DNA from: an uncultured Pelagibacteraceae bacterium
GTDB taxonomy: Bacteria > Pseudomonadota > Alphaproteobacteria > Pelagibacterales > Pelagibacteraceae
Reading direction: 5' to 3'
NCBI GenBank assembly: GCA_902553555.1
Contig: CACDLE010000006.1
Coordinates: 1-46,902 of the forward strand
DNA: 46,902 nt
Below, piece after piece: positions 1-10,233 of the stretch (position 1 is the stretch's first letter; each line of letters opens with the position of its first letter). The position numbers and the translations under genes were made by a program. The notes beneath the pieces are model-generated. The model had not been told where the DNA came from. It searched no databases and saw nothing but the letters and a program-made list of their open reading frames with translations.

Positions 1-33
1 TCGGGTAAATCAAAAAAAATTAGCAAAAAGTAA
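1..33 (+). CDS. 3' end of a gene cut by the window edge, probably trigger factor
   Basis: Frame 1 is open from the first base and ends at a TAA at 31-33, giving a lysine-rich C-terminus (SGKSKKISKK). In alphaproteobacteria the gene directly upstream of clpP is usually tig, and trigger factors often end in a lysine-rich tail, so tig is the best guess. Only ten residues are visible and no domain can be recognised, so the identity rests on gene order alone. Confidence 0.4.
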   Translation, partial: SGKSKKISKK

Positions 34-57
34 CCAATAGTTGTATAAATCAAATCT

Positions 58-669
58 ATGAGTCGTGAATTTGAAGAAAAAATGAATACTCTTATTCCTA
101 TGGTCGTTGAACAATCAAGTAAAGGGGAAAGAGCTTACGATATATACTCTAGACTTTTAAAAGAACGAATTGTTTTTTTAGTTGGACCTGTTAACGACAC
201 TGTTGCCTCACTAGTTACAGCGCAATTATTATTTTTGGAGTCAGAAAACCCAAATAAGGAAATAAGTTTTTACATAAATAGCCCTGGCGGCCTAGTAACA
301 TCTGGGTTAGGTATTTATGACACTATGCAATACATCAACTCACCTGTTTCAACTTTGTGTATTGGTCAAGCTTCATCAATGGGGTCATTTTTATTAGCAG
401 CGGGTGAAAAAGGAAAAAGATATTCATTGCCTAACTCAAGAATTATGGTTCATCAACCTTCAGCTGGTTTTCAAGGCCAAGCCACAGATATTCAAATACA
501 TGCTCAAGAAATTCAATCATTAAAAAATAGGCTCAATAATATATATTCAAAACATACAGGGAAAACTGTTGATGAAATTTCAAAAGCGTTAGAGAGAGAC
601 AATTTCATGACCGCTGATGAAGCAAAAAAATTTGGCTTAATAGACTCTGTTGTGGAAAAGAGAAAATAG
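58..669 (+). CDS. clpP: ATP-dependent Clp protease proteolytic subunit ClpP
   Basis: Serine peptidase subunit that forms the double-ring degradation chamber served by ClpX in the cytoplasm. The 203-residue length is normal for the family. The catalytic triad is visible: Ser107 in GQASSMG, His132 in MVHQPSAG and Asp181 in ERDNF. The YINSPGG motif near residues 72-78 is also present. The ATG at 58 puts the [20 protein letters not shown] processing-site region near residues 15-34, as in other alphaproteobacterial ClpP. clpX follows after about 80 bases, so the protease and its unfoldase are neighbours and probably share a transcript. Confidence 0.97.
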   Translation: MSREFEEKMNTLIPMVVEQSSKGERAYDIYSRLLKERIVFLVGPVNDTVASLVTAQLLFLESENPNKEISFYINSPGGLVTSGLGIYDTMQYINSPVSTLCIGQASSMGSFLLAAGEKGKRYSLPNSRIMVHQPSAGFQGQATDIQIHAQEIQSLKNRLNNIYSKHTGKTVDEISKALERDNFMTADEAKKFGLIDSVVEKRK

Positions 670-732
670 AGTACTATATATAGAAACTACTACAACTTGA
701 GCTTGCTAACAATCGTTTAGAGTTTTATTATT

Positions 733-744
733 AATCAATTGATT
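733..744. repeat. 12-base perfect palindrome ahead of clpX
   Basis: The sequence AATCAATTGATT is its own reverse complement and sits 4 bases before the clpX start codon, in the 80-base clpP-clpX gap. It overlaps a GATTC (GANTC) site at 741-745. It could be an operator or a chance palindrome in AT-rich DNA; nothing else identifies it. Confidence 0.3.
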
Positions 745-748
745 CGTT

Positions 749-2002
749 ATGACTGAAAAAACAAATAAAAATATTCTTTACTGCTCCTTTTGTGGCAAGA
801 GCCAACATGAAGTTAGAAAACTCATAGCTGGCCCAACAGTTTTTATATGCGATGAATGTGTAGAGTTGTGCATGGATATTATAAAAGAGGAAAATAAGAG
901 TTCGCTTATAAAACATCAAGATGGCGTTCCAACTCCAAAAGAGATTTGTTCAGTATTAGATGATTATGTTATAGGTCAAAAGTTTGCAAAAGAGGTTTTA
1001 TCTGTAGCAGTTCATAATCATTATAAAAGATTAAATCATGAAGTTAAGAGCAGTAAAGATGTTGAATTGTCAAAGTCCAATATACTTCTTGTTGGCCCAA
1101 CAGGTTGTGGAAAAACTTTATTGGCACAAACTCTTGCTAAAATTTTAGATGTTCCTTTTACGATGGCTGATGCTACAACACTTACTGAAGCTGGTTATGT
1201 TGGTGAAGATGTTGAAAATATCATTTTAAAACTTTTACAAGCAGCAGATTACAATGTGGAAAAAGCACAGAGAGGAATAGTTTATATAGATGAAGTAGAC
1301 AAGATTAGCAGAAAATCTGAAAATCCATCCATTACAAGAGATGTTTCTGGAGAGGGCGTTCAGCAAGCTTTACTAAAAATTATGGAAGGTACTATTGCAA
1401 GTGTTCCTCCTCAAGGTGGAAGGAAACATCCTCAACAAGAATTTTTACAAGTTGACACTACTAACATTCTATTTATTTGTGGTGGTGCATTTGCTGGTTT
1501 AGATAAAATTATAGATAGTAGAGGAAAAGGAAGTTCTATTGGCTTTGGCGCAAAAGTAAAAAGTTACAAAGAGCTGCCATTATCTGAATTAATGAAGGCT
1601 TTAGAACCAGAAGATCTGATAAAATATGGTTTGATACCTGAATTTATAGGAAGAATGCCAATTATTGCTACCTTAGATGAATTAAATGAAAAATCACTAA
1701 TAAAGATTTTAAAAGAACCAAAAAATTCACTTATCAAACAATATAAAAGATTGTTTGAATTTGAAAATGTTGAACTAGAATTTCAAGACGATGCTATTAT
1801 GGAGATAGCAAAAAAGGCAATTAAGAAAAAAACTGGTGCGAGAGGCCTTAGATCTATTTTAGAAAATATACTTCTAAAAACTATGTTTGAGCTTCCCGAC
1901 AAAAACGATGTCCTAAAAGTCACGGTTGATAAATCATCAGCAAAAGGAGATAGTGACCCAATAGTGACATATGGCAAAAAACAATCAACATCAGTTGCTT
2001 AA
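749..2002 (+). CDS. clpX: ATP-dependent Clp protease ATP-binding subunit ClpX
   Basis: AAA+ unfoldase that selects substrates and threads them into ClpP. An N-terminal C4 zinc-binding domain is visible (CSFCGK near residues 13-18, CDECVELC near 35-42). The Walker A motif GPTGCGKT lies at about 116-123, the Walker B region [10 protein letters not shown] near 180, and the sensor and pore-loop region ([11 protein letters not shown]) follows. At 417 residues it matches the usual length and appears intact. It sits between clpP and the broken lon gene, so ClpXP would be the main intact ATP-dependent protease encoded here. Confidence 0.97.
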   Translation: MTEKTNKNILYCSFCGKSQHEVRKLIAGPTVFICDECVELCMDIIKEENKSSLIKHQDGVPTPKEICSVLDDYVIGQKFAKEVLSVAVHNHYKRLNHEVKSSKDVELSKSNILLVGPTGCGKTLLAQTLAKILDVPFTMADATTLTEAGYVGEDVENIILKLLQAADYNVEKAQRGIVYIDEVDKISRKSENPSITRDVSGEGVQQALLKIMEGTIASVPPQGGRKHPQQEFLQVDTTNILFICGGAFAGLDKIIDSRGKGSSIGFGAKVKSYKELPLSELMKALEPEDLIKYGLIPEFIGRMPIIATLDELNEKSLIKILKEPKNSLIKQYKRLFEFENVELEFQDDAIMEIAKKAIKKKTGARGLRSILENILLKTMFELPDKNDVLKVTVDKSSAKGDSDPIVTYGKKQSTSVA

Positions 2003-2054
2003 AGTAAATTTGCTCCTTGAAATATTGTATAAAACTATCATATAAGTAAATTAT

Positions 2055-3290
2055 ATGAACTTAACTTATACAAAGCCGTTATTACCGTTAAGAGATATTG
2101 TCATTTTTCCCTCAATTGTAGTTCCTCTATTCGTAGGCAGAGAAAAATCAATTAAAGCTCTTCAAGAGGCAATGAAAACCGACAAGTCAATAATTCTTGT
2201 TGCTCAAAAAAATTCTGAGATTGATGACCCTAAAGACAGAGATTTGTATGCTTTTGGCTGCTTAAGTAAAGTTTTACAACTTTTAAAACTGCCTGATGGA
2301 ACCGTCAAAGTTTTAGTAGAGGGTCAAAAAAGAGTTAAAATAGTAAAGGTTCAAAATGAAAAAGAATTTTTAAATTGTGAAGTTGAGTTAGCTGAAGATA
2401 TTAATGTGACTAAGGACTTAGATGTTTATGCTCAAGGTTTAGTTAAGAAGTTTGAAAAACTTATTGTGTTAAATAAAAAAGATTTAAATGACAATTTAAA
2501 CCTAATAAGAAATTCAAAAGATGCAAAGATTATCGCAGATAATATTGCCGCCAATCTGAATATAAAGATTTTTCAAAAGCAAGAAATTTTAGAAATTAGA
2601 GACCTAAGAAAAAGATTAGAAAAAATTTTTGAAATTGTTAATAAAGAAACAAGCGTAATATCTGTAGAGAAAAAAATTAGAGGTAGAGTAAAAAATCAGA
2701 TGGAAAAAACTCAAAGGGAATATTATTTAAATGAACAATTAAAAGCTATTCAAAAATTTACTGGTGGTGTTAGGGTAAACGAGTCCGACGGTTTTTGTGC
2801 TGCATTACCATATTTTTTATATGGTTATGATCTAAAAGATGTTTTAAAAATCATCAAAATAGTTACAGTTTCAAAAATGAGTATAAAATATGCAATTACG
2901 AAATTTCACCTAATAACTTTTGCTCTTAGAGGAGCAAAAAATCCCATTAAGGAATTTACAAAAAAATTTAAAAAAAATAATCTTTTTAAAGAAATTGTTA
3001 ATGACATTGAAAAGGTCAAGAAATTAAAAACAAAACCCCACTCTGTTGTGGTAAAGAAACTAGGTATGGCTTGTAGTTACCCTGGAACATTTAATAGCTC
3101 TATTCACTCAATTTTGACATCAAAAGATTATAAAACTGCAATTACAAAAACAATAAAAGCTGGGGGCTGTAATTGCTCTAGAGTAAATTTTATTGGAGCA
3201 TATTTTACAGCTTTAAAAGGTATGAGTTCTATTCCTAAATCTTGGATAAAAAAAACATATCCTGCAAAAAGAATATTAAAACAAAATTAA
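2055..3290 (+). CDS. lon: Chimeric ORF: Lon protease N-terminal half joined in frame to the C-terminal part of an ADP-ribosylglycohydrolase-like protein
   Basis: Residues 1 to about 233 are typical Lon: the LonN substrate-binding domain (PLLPLRDIVIFPS at the start) and the following helical stretch ending QREYYLNEQLKAIQK. At that point Lon proteins normally continue with ELG and then the AAA+ ATPase and Ser-Lys protease domains, together some 500 residues. Here the sequence changes to FTGGVRVNESDGF and continues to the stop with features of the ADP-ribosylglycohydrolase/J1-crystallin family: a CSYPGTF motif, then AGGCNCSR, then FIGAYFTALKG and IPKSWI. The N-terminal half of that hydrolase, with its first metal-binding motif, is missing. 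The result has neither a Lon ATPase/protease nor a complete hydrolase. It lies in the normal lon position after clpX. It is either a real in-frame deletion fusion or an assembly join. Family assignment of the second half is from remembered motifs, not a search. Confidence 0.8.
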   Translation: MNLTYTKPLLPLRDIVIFPSIVVPLFVGREKSIKALQEAMKTDKSIILVAQKNSEIDDPKDRDLYAFGCLSKVLQLLKLPDGTVKVLVEGQKRVKIVKVQNEKEFLNCEVELAEDINVTKDLDVYAQGLVKKFEKLIVLNKKDLNDNLNLIRNSKDAKIIADNIAANLNIKIFQKQEILEIRDLRKRLEKIFEIVNKETSVISVEKKIRGRVKNQMEKTQREYYLNEQLKAIQKFTGGVRVNESDGFCAALPYFLYGYDLKDVLKIIKIVTVSKMSIKYAITKFHLITFALRGAKNPIKEFTKKFKKNNLFKEIVNDIEKVKKLKTKPHSVVVKKLGMACSYPGTFNSSIHSILTSKDYKTAITKTIKAGGCNCSRVNFIGAYFTALKGMSSIPKSWIKKTYPAKRILKQN

Positions 3291-3293
3291 TTA

Positions 3294-4478
3294 TTATAAA
3301 TTTTCACAAAAATCTTTTATTCTTGACATTGCTTTCTCAAGATTTTCCATGGAGGTAGCGTAAGATATTCTAAAATGACCGTCTAATCCAAATGCAGATC
3401 CCTGAACAACTGCAACCATAGATCTATCTAATAATTTGCTGACAAACTCCGTGTCATTCTTTAATTTGGTTTTTTTATTTAACAAACCCTTACAACTTGG
3501 AAAAACATAAAATGCCCCATTTGGGTTCAAACAATTTATACCTTTAATATTGTTTAAACTTTTTACCACAAAGTCCCTTCTCTTTTTAAAAGCATCAGCT
3601 CTCTCATTTATAAAATTTTGCTGACCATTTAAGGCTTCGACTGCTGCCGCTTGACTAATTGAAGAAGGGTTTGAAGTTGATTGCGATTGAATTTTTCTTA
3701 TAGCGGTTATAATTTCCTTAGGTCCCGCAGCATAACCTATTCTCCATCCAGTCATGGCATACGACTTGCTTACCCCGTTCATTGTCAAAGTTCTCTCTTT
3801 AAGTTTTGGAATTTGAGCAATTGTAAAAAAATTAAAGTTATCGTATTTAATATGTTCATAAATATCATCACTCAAGATAAAAACTTTCTTATTTTTTAAA
3901 AGTACTTTTCCAAGTTCTTCAATTTCGTTTTGTGTATAACCAGCACCTGTAGGATTTGATGGTGAATTTAAAATGATCCATTTTGTTTTTTTATTTATTG
4001 TTTTTTTTAATTTACTTGCAGTAATTTTAAAACCATCTTTTTCTTCACATTTTATAATTTTAGGTTTACCACCAGCTAACAATACCATGTCAGGATAGGA
4101 TACCCAAAAAGGAGCTGGAATAATCACTTCATCGCCTTTATTTAAAGTAGCCATAAAAGTATTGTATAAAACTTGTTTACCACCAGTGCCTACTGTAATT
4201 TGTTCAGTTGTGTAATCTAAATTATTTTCTCTTTTGAATTTTTCAACAATGGCTTTTTTTAAAGCTGGTGTTCCATCAACTGCTGTATATTTAGTATCCC
4301 CCTTTTTTATAGCCTCTATAGCAGCTTCTTTAATGTTATCTGGTGTGTCAAAATCAGGCTCTCCAGCGCCTAAGCCTATCACATCTTTGCCAGCAGCACG
4401 CATTTCTCTAGCTTTTGTAGTAACGGCTATTGTGGGCGACGGTTTTATACGTTTTAAATTGTTGGAAACTATGCTCAT
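3294..4478 (-). CDS. aspC: Aspartate aminotransferase (class I, PLP-dependent)
   Basis: Transfers the amino group between aspartate and 2-oxoglutarate in the cytoplasm. The 394-residue length is typical of the bacterial class I gamma subgroup. The PLP-binding lysine is Lys238 in GVSKSYAMTGWRIGYAAGP; the conserved NSPSNPTG stretch at about 171-178 and the C-terminal FRISYA arginine motif are present. The ATG gives the usual N-terminus with KPSPT near residue 12. It is convergent with the Lon chimera (3-base gap) and divergent from uvrB (41-base gap). Related prephenate or tyrosine aminotransferases cannot be excluded by eye. The name aatA is used for the same group. Confidence 0.9.
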   Translation of the reverse strand: MSIVSNNLKRIKPSPTIAVTTKAREMRAAGKDVIGLGAGEPDFDTPDNIKEAAIEAIKKGDTKYTAVDGTPALKKAIVEKFKRENNLDYTTEQITVGTGGKQVLYNTFMATLNKGDEVIIPAPFWVSYPDMVLLAGGKPKIIKCEEKDGFKITASKLKKTINKKTKWIILNSPSNPTGAGYTQNEIEELGKVLLKNKKVFILSDDIYEHIKYDNFNFFTIAQIPKLKERTLTMNGVSKSYAMTGWRIGYAAGPKEIITAIRKIQSQSTSNPSSISQAAAVEALNGQQNFINERADAFKKRRDFVVKSLNNIKGINCLNPNGAFYVFPSCKGLLNKKTKLKNDTEFVSKLLDRSMVAVVQGSAFGLDGHFRISYATSMENLEKAMSRIKDFCENL

Positions 4479-4519
4479 TGAAATTTATAATATCTTATTT
4501 AAATTATTAATAACATAAA

Positions 4520-6691
4520 ATGAGTAATTCGTATCAAGAAAAATTTAACGAGCTAGAGAGCGGGTCAAATGCTATTAAGAAAAAACTTGAGGGAGGTATC
4601 AAGTTTAAAATTAAAAGTGATTTTCAACCCAGCGGTGATCAACCAGAGGCTATCAAAAAAATTATAAAGAACTTAAAAGGTGATAAGCAGGAACAAGTTT
4701 TATTAGGCGTTACAGGATCTGGTAAAACCTTTACAATGGCTAAAGTTATAGAAAGCGTAAATAGGCCTGCACTTGTTTTAGCTCCAAATAAAACTTTGGC
4801 AGCACAGCTTTATGGTGAAATGAAAAGTTTTTTTCCAAATAATGCTGTTGAGTATTTTGTTTCATATTATGATTATTATACACCAGAAGCATATGTTCCT
4901 AGATCAGATACTTACATAGAAAAAGAGGCTTCTATAAATGAACAGATAGACAGAATGAGACACTCAGCAACTCGTTCCCTATTAGAGCGCGATGATGTAA
5001 TTATTGTTGCCAGCGTTTCTTGTATTTATGGTTTAGGATCTGTCGAAGCATATTCTAAAATGACAATTACATTAAAAAAAAATTATGAATATGATAGAGA
5101 TCAACTTATTAGAGCCTTCATTAATTTACAATATAAGAGAAATGATCAAAATTTTTTTAGGGGTACTTTTAGAGTAAGGGGTGAGAACTTAGAGATTTTC
5201 CCATCTCATTTAGAAGATAGAGCATGGAGATTGAGTCTAAATCTAAATAAATTAGAAAAAATTGAGGAATTCGACCCTTTAACTGGAGATAAAACTAATG
5301 ACTTCTCGATAATTAAAATTTATGCGAATAGTCATTATATCACTCCCAAACCTACAATAGATCAGGCTATTAAAGAAATAAAAAATGAACTTGAAATTAC
5401 TTTAAAGAGGCATGAAAAAAATAACAAACTGTTAGAGGCGCAAAGACTAAGGGAGAGAACAAAATTTGACTTAGAAATGATCGAGGCTACTGGCACTTGT
5501 GCGGGCATAGAGAATTACTCAAGATTTTTATCTGGAAGAAAACCTGGTGAACCACCACCGACATTGTTTGAATACTTTCCTGATAATGCAATAATCTTTG
5601 TTGATGAAAGCCATGTTACGGTTCCTCAATTAAATGGTATGTATAAAGGTGACCACACTAGAAAGAAAACATTAGCTGAGTATGGTTTTAGGCTACCTTC
5701 TTGTATGGACAATCGACCTTTAAAATTTGAAGAATGGGATTTAATGAGAACTCAAACGGTATTTGTATCTGCAACACCAGGACCATGGGAATTAAAACAA
5801 ACAAAAAATGAGTATATTGATCAAATAATTCGACCCACTGGATTAATTGATCCACCAGTTGAAATTAGACCGTCTAAAACTCAAGTTGATGACCTTATGC
5901 ATGAAGCAAGAGAAATAGTGAAAAAAGGTTATAGAGTATTAGCTACTACACTTACAAAAAAAATGGCAGAAGATTTAACTGAATATCTTCATGAAAACGG
6001 ATTAAAGGTAAGATATATGCACTCAGATATTGATACTTTGGAAAGAATTGAAATCATCAGAGATCTTAGGATGGGGGTATTTGATATTCTTGTTGGAATT
6101 AATTTGTTGAGAGAAGGTTTAGATATACCAGAGTGTGCATTAGTAGCTATTTTAGATGCTGATAAAGAAGGTTTTTTAAGATCTGAAACATCTTTAATTC
6201 AGACAATAGGTAGAGCTGCGAGAAATGTAGACGGCAAAGTAATTTTATATGCTGATAAAGTTACGAAAAGTATTAATAAAGCCATTAAAGAAACTGACAG
6301 AAGAAGAAACAAACAGCTAGAGTATAATAAAAAAAATAAAATTACAGCAGAGTCAGTAAAAAAAGAAATTAGTGATATTTTGGAGTCGGTATATGAAAAA
6401 GATTATGTAAAAATAAGCGAAGGTTCAAATGTCGGAGGAAATTTAAAAAAACACTTAAAAGCACTTAATAGAAAAATGAAAGAGTCAGCATCTAATCTTG
6501 AATTTGAAGAAGCTGCCAAAATTAGGGATGAGATAAGGAAACTCGAAGCTAGCGAGTTAGAAATAACTTTAAATCCAAAAATTTCTCAATACAAACTTAA
6601 AAATAAAGTATACCCTAAAGGTAGATCAACTATGGGAATGCCAGGTACCAGGCCAAGAAAAGCTATAAAAAAATGGAAGCAAAAAAAATAA
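4520..6691 (+). CDS. uvrB: Excinuclease ABC subunit UvrB
   Basis: Helicase-like damage verification subunit of nucleotide excision repair that works with UvrA and UvrC. Walker A GVTGSGKT is at 63-70, the damage-probing beta-hairpin region with [12 protein letters not shown] at about 116-127, a DESH box in the middle, the helicase C-terminal motifs ([18 protein letters not shown]), and a C-terminal UVR domain ([15 protein letters not shown]) that contacts UvrC. At 723 residues it is slightly longer than usual, with a short N-terminal extension before FQPSGDQP. Its last 19 bases overlap the next gene. uvrC lies two genes downstream, so the two repair subunits probably share an operon. Confidence 0.97.
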   Translation: MSNSYQEKFNELESGSNAIKKKLEGGIKFKIKSDFQPSGDQPEAIKKIIKNLKGDKQEQVLLGVTGSGKTFTMAKVIESVNRPALVLAPNKTLAAQLYGEMKSFFPNNAVEYFVSYYDYYTPEAYVPRSDTYIEKEASINEQIDRMRHSATRSLLERDDVIIVASVSCIYGLGSVEAYSKMTITLKKNYEYDRDQLIRAFINLQYKRNDQNFFRGTFRVRGENLEIFPSHLEDRAWRLSLNLNKLEKIEEFDPLTGDKTNDFSIIKIYANSHYITPKPTIDQAIKEIKNELEITLKRHEKNNKLLEAQRLRERTKFDLEMIEATGTCAGIENYSRFLSGRKPGEPPPTLFEYFPDNAIIFVDESHVTVPQLNGMYKGDHTRKKTLAEYGFRLPSCMDNRPLKFEEWDLMRTQTVFVSATPGPWELKQTKNEYIDQIIRPTGLIDPPVEIRPSKTQVDDLMHEAREIVKKGYRVLATTLTKKMAEDLTEYLHENGLKVRYMHSDIDTLERIEIIRDLRMGVFDILVGINLLREGLDIPECALVAILDADKEGFLRSETSLIQTIGRAARNVDGKVILYADKVTKSINKAIKETDRRRNKQLEYNKKNKITAESVKKEISDILESVYEKDYVKISEGSNVGGNLKKHLKALNRKMKESASNLEFEEAAKIRDEIRKLEASELEITLNPKISQYKLKNKVYPKGRSTMGMPGTRPRKAIKKWKQKK

Positions 6692-7428
6692 TTATAACAG
6701 GCGGGGCTACTAGAATTGGTGCCGCGATTGCTAAAAGCTTAGCAACCTATGATAATGAAATTACTATTCATTATAATAAATCAATTAAACCAGCTCAAAA
6801 GCTTAAAAAAGATTTAGAAAAACAAGGCACTAAAATTCATTTAATCAAAGCAGATTTAAATAATTTAGCCCAGACACAAAAAATGATGAAAGAGGCTTTT
6901 AAAAAAATGAAAGGATTAGACTGTTTAATTAATAATGCATCTATTTTCGAAAATGATAATTTAAACAATTTCACAGACAAAAGTTTTATTAAACATTTAA
7001 ATGTTAATTTAAAGGCACCAGCTTTATTAACTCAGAGTTTTAGTAGATATGTTAGAAATTCGGATGGTATAATAATAAATATTATTGATCAAAGAATTGA
7101 AAAACTTACCCCTTTTTTCTTTTCTTATACTTTAAGCAAAACAGCACTAGGAACTCTTACTACTACTTCTGCTATGAGGTTAGCTCCAAATATTAGAGTA
7201 AATGCTGTATCTCCTGGACCTACACTAAAAAATAAAAGACAATCAGAAACTCATTTTAAAAAACAATGGAAATCTGTACCGTTAGAAAAAGTTGTTGATC
7301 TAAAAAATATTTGTAATTCTGTTAAATTTCTAGTTGAAAATGATAATATTACTGGGCAGATAATTAATGTAGATAGTGGGCAAAGACTTGCATGGTTAAC
7401 TCCAGATATAATAAATTCTAGAGAATGA
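6673..7428 (+). CDS. Short-chain dehydrogenase, pteridine reductase (PTR1/FolM)-like
   Basis: NAD(P)H-dependent reductase of the SDR fold, 251 residues. The nucleotide-binding loop reads TGGATRIG (9-16), with Arg where ordinary SDRs have Gly; this TGxxxRxG form is typical of pteridine reductases. NNAS is at 87-90. Tyr152 and Lys156 form the catalytic pair, and the usual SDR serine is replaced by Asp139 (NIIDQ). The Asp/Tyr/Lys spacing of 13 and 4 matches the Asp181/Tyr194/Lys198 triad of Leishmania PTR1. A folB-like gene follows directly, overlapping by 4 bases, which supports a pterin/folate role such as dihydrofolate or dihydromonapterin reduction. Exact substrate is inferred. It starts inside the end of uvrB (19-base overlap), so translation is probably coupled. 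Confidence 0.8.
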   Translation: MEAKKIIITGGATRIGAAIAKSLATYDNEITIHYNKSIKPAQKLKKDLEKQGTKIHLIKADLNNLAQTQKMMKEAFKKMKGLDCLINNASIFENDNLNNFTDKSFIKHLNVNLKAPALLTQSFSRYVRNSDGIIINIIDQRIEKLTPFFFSYTLSKTALGTLTTTSAMRLAPNIRVNAVSPGPTLKNKRQSETHFKKQWKSVPLEKVVDLKNICNSVKFLVENDNITGQIINVDSGQRLAWLTPDIINSRE

Positions 7429-7811
7429 AAATTTTAAAATTTAAAAATAAACAAAAATATAAATATTCAAAAAAAATTTTAATTGAAGATTTAATTTTAT
7501 CTATATCAATAGGTATTCATAATTTTGAGAAATTAAAAAGGCAGAGAGTAAAATTCAATATTGAAATTACCACTGATCCTAATCTAAAAACTGACATCAA
7601 ATCGATAGTAAATTATGAAAATGTAATTATTACGATAAAAAAAATTACTGAAAAAAAACATTATGAATTGCTTGAGGAATTATCAGAGTCAATTCTCGAT
7701 GAAGTTTTTAAAAATAAAAAAATTAAAAAGATTAAACTCAAAATAGATAAACTTGATATCATCAAAGAAACAAAATCAGTTGGTATAGAAGTTATAAAAA
7801 CGAAGTTATAA
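7425..7811 (+). CDS. folB: Dihydroneopterin aldolase family protein (FolB-like)
   Basis: Probable 7,8-dihydroneopterin aldolase or epimerase of folate synthesis, 128 residues, close to the family's 120. The family pattern is recognisable but divergent: an N-terminal beta strand, then [21 protein letters not shown] (IGxxxxE.xxxQ.v), a central VNYENVI and a C-terminal SVGIEVI strand. The usual catalytic Lys-Pro motif appears as Lys-Leu (DKLDIIKE), so activity is less certain. The start ATG overlaps the reductase stop by 4 bases (ATGA) and the stop overlaps the uvrC start by one base, both signs of translational coupling. The protein is extremely lysine and isoleucine rich. Confidence 0.75.
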   Translation: MKILKFKNKQKYKYSKKILIEDLILSISIGIHNFEKLKRQRVKFNIEITTDPNLKTDIKSIVNYENVIITIKKITEKKHYELLEELSESILDEVFKNKKIKKIKLKIDKLDIIKETKSVGIEVIKTKL

Positions 7812-9646
7812 TGAACAGTTTAGAACAAGGTAAAAAAGTTATTAAGGACAAGATACCTTTAATTACAAACAATCCCGGAGTTTATAAAATGTTAAGCTCG
7901 ACAGGTGAAATATTGTATATCGGAAAGGCAAAAAATATACCTAATAGACTTAAAAGTTACGTTACAGAGTCTTATTTGCCTATTAGAACTGAAAGAATGC
8001 TATCTCTAACACATAATCTTGAAACTACAACTACTAGCAATGAGAGTGAGGCATTGCTATTGGAGGCAAATTTAATAAAAAAATATAAACCGAAATTTAA
8101 TATACTATTAAAAGATGATAAGTCGTTTCCATACATCTTTATTTCAGATCACAAATTTCCAAGAATTGAAAGACACAGAGGAGCAAAAAATAGAAAAGGG
8201 AAATACTATGGGCCCTTTGCAAGTTCTTTAGCCGTTAACATGGCAATAAAAACAATTCAAAAAATTTTTTTATTAAGATCATGCACAGATAAACAAGTAG
8301 AAGCTGGAGAAAAAACTTGTTTTAATTATTTGCTCAAGAGGTGTGCAGGACCATGTGGTGGAAAAATCAGTAAAAAGGAATATGCGAAATTAGTTGAGGC
8401 TGCTGATGAATTTTTAAGTAAAGGGAAATCAAGAAAAATTCAGAAAACCCTTTCTCAACAAATGGAGAAAGCTAGTGATGAATTGGATTTTGAAAAAGCA
8501 ACGATTATGAGAGATAAGATTAAATCTTTAAATATAATTCAATCATCATTAACTGTGACTGAGGCAAATCTCATAGAAGCAGATGTTATTGCTGGCTATA
8601 AAGAATCTGGCAAAACATGTATTCAAGTTTTTTTTTATAGATCTAAACAAAATTGGGGGAACCAAGCTTTTTTTCCAAAACATGATGAGGAAGATACAAT
8701 CAAAGATATTCTCTCATCTTTCATATCTCAGTTTTATGAAAATAAAACTATACCAAGTCTAATAATTACAAATTTTGATGTTAATGAGAAATCATTACTA
8801 GAGAAGACTTTTTCTAACAAAGAAAATAAGCAAATTATAATTAAACAGGCTAAATCAAAAAATGAAATTAGTATTTTAAATCTTGCAGAAAAAAATGCAA
8901 AACAAGCTTTAACTCAAAAACTAATTCAGTCAGATACCAATAATAATTTGATTGAGAATTTAGCTTCAAAATTTAAAATTAATGACAATATTGATTTAAT
9001 TGAGGTTTACGATAATAGTCATATTCAAGGCACTGACTCTGTAGGTGCTTTGATATGTTTTGGACGTGAAGGATTTATTAAAAAAAGATACCGGAAATTT
9101 AACATTAAAAATGAAAAAGTTAGAAATGATGATTATGGGATGATGAAAGAGGTATTATTTAGAAGGTTTTCAAAAGCAGTAAAAGAAAAATCGGGGTCTT
9201 TATCTTTGCCAGAATTAGTGATTATAGATGGTGGAAAAGGTCAGTATTCTGTGAGCAGAGAAATACTTAATGAATTAGGTCTTCATGATTTACCTATACT
9301 TGCAGTTGCGAAAGGGAAAAATAGAAATGCAGGTGAAGAAAAAATTTACTATGAAAGTAAGGAGTATATATTGCAAAAAAATGATCCTCTTTTATTTTTT
9401 ATTCAAAGATTGAGAGATGAGGCTCATAGGTTTGCTATTAGCACACATAGAGCTAAGAGAAAAAAAGCTCTAAGTAAATCATTATTAGATCAAATAATAG
9501 GTATAGGAAAACAACGAAAAAGGGCTTTGTTAAATCATTTTGGATCTGCTAGATCAGTTGAGTCGGCTAGTTTAGATGATTTAAAATCAGTCGAGGGTAT
9601 AGAGGAAAATATTGCTAAAAAGATATATGATTATTTTCACGATTAA
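7811..9646 (+). CDS. uvrC: Excinuclease ABC subunit UvrC
   Basis: Dual endonuclease that makes the 3' and 5' incisions in nucleotide excision repair. The N-terminal GIY-YIG nuclease is visible (GVY at 24-26, YIG at 36-38), then a UVR domain for UvrB contact ([18 protein letters not shown]), the RNase H-like C-terminal nuclease ([10 protein letters not shown] and VIIDGGKGQ with the catalytic Asp residues) and a final helix-hairpin-helix region ([19 protein letters not shown]). The 611-residue length is normal. It is followed after 2 bases by pgsA, the usual alphaproteobacterial order. Confidence 0.97.
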   Translation: MNSLEQGKKVIKDKIPLITNNPGVYKMLSSTGEILYIGKAKNIPNRLKSYVTESYLPIRTERMLSLTHNLETTTTSNESEALLLEANLIKKYKPKFNILLKDDKSFPYIFISDHKFPRIERHRGAKNRKGKYYGPFASSLAVNMAIKTIQKIFLLRSCTDKQVEAGEKTCFNYLLKRCAGPCGGKISKKEYAKLVEAADEFLSKGKSRKIQKTLSQQMEKASDELDFEKATIMRDKIKSLNIIQSSLTVTEANLIEADVIAGYKESGKTCIQVFFYRSKQNWGNQAFFPKHDEEDTIKDILSSFISQFYENKTIPSLIITNFDVNEKSLLEKTFSNKENKQIIIKQAKSKNEISILNLAEKNAKQALTQKLIQSDTNNNLIENLASKFKINDNIDLIEVYDNSHIQGTDSVGALICFGREGFIKKRYRKFNIKNEKVRNDDYGMMKEVLFRRFSKAVKEKSGSLSLPELVIIDGGKGQYSVSREILNELGLHDLPILAVAKGKNRNAGEEKIYYESKEYILQKNDPLLFFIQRLRDEAHRFAISTHRAKRKKALSKSLLDQIIGIGKQRKRALLNHFGSARSVESASLDDLKSVEGIEENIAKKIYDYFHD

Positions 9647-9648
9647 TT

Positions 9649-10233
9649 ATGAAATTTAAAATACCAAATATTTTAACTATTGGAAGAATTATCATTGTTC
9701 CTATTTTTGTATTAACATTTTTTCTTCCAGGATTTTTTGGAGATCTAATACCATTTTTTTTGTTTGTGCTAGCAAGTTTTACTGATTACTTAGATGGTTT
9801 ATTAGCTAGGGTATTCAAAGAAGAATCTAAGCTCGGTGAACTGTTAGATCCAATAGCAGATAAAATTTTGGTTTCGACTGCATTAGTATTATTAATAATG
9901 AATGGAACTATAAAAAATTTTGAGGTGATTGCTGCAATTATAATTATTACAAGAGAAATAATTATCTCTGGACTTAGAGAATTTTTAGCTAAAGGAAGTA
10001 TTTCAATGCCAGTAACGGGTTTAGCCAAAGTAAAAGCATTTATTCAGATGTTCTCTATATCAATTTTATTACTAGGAGATTTTGGAAATAAGATTATTAA
10101 TTTTCAAGACTACAATGCGCAAACTATAGGAATTATACTTTTATGGGTATCAGCAGCTTTTACTCTTTATACAGGCTATGACTATTTAGTTAAAGGTATT
10201 GATCACGCTTTAAGTGAAGACGATAAATCTTAA
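9649..10233 (+). CDS. pgsA: CDP-diacylglycerol-glycerol-3-phosphate 3-phosphatidyltransferase
   Basis: Inner-membrane enzyme making phosphatidylglycerol phosphate, the first committed step to phosphatidylglycerol and cardiolipin. The CDP-alcohol phosphotransferase signature is complete: Asp49-Gly50, Ala53-Arg54, Gly63, Asp67 and Asp71. Several hydrophobic membrane segments surround it, and 194 residues is typical. It closes the uvrB-to-pgsA run and overlaps the convergent ilvE by 4 bases at the TTAA shared by both stop codons. Confidence 0.95.
   Translation: MKFKIPNILTIGRIIIVPIFVLTFFLPGFFGDLIPFFLFVLASFTDYLDGLLARVFKEESKLGELLDPIADKILVSTALVLLIMNGTIKNFEVIAAIIIITREIIISGLREFLAKGSISMPVTGLAKVKAFIQMFSISILLLGDFGNKIINFQDYNAQTIGIILLWVSAAFTLYTGYDYLVKGIDHALSEDDKS

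Noticed and set aside
2055-3290. Functional Lon or functional ADP-ribosylglycohydrolase
   Set aside because: The ATPase, the Ser-Lys protease and the first half of the hydrolase are all absent, so neither activity can be claimed.
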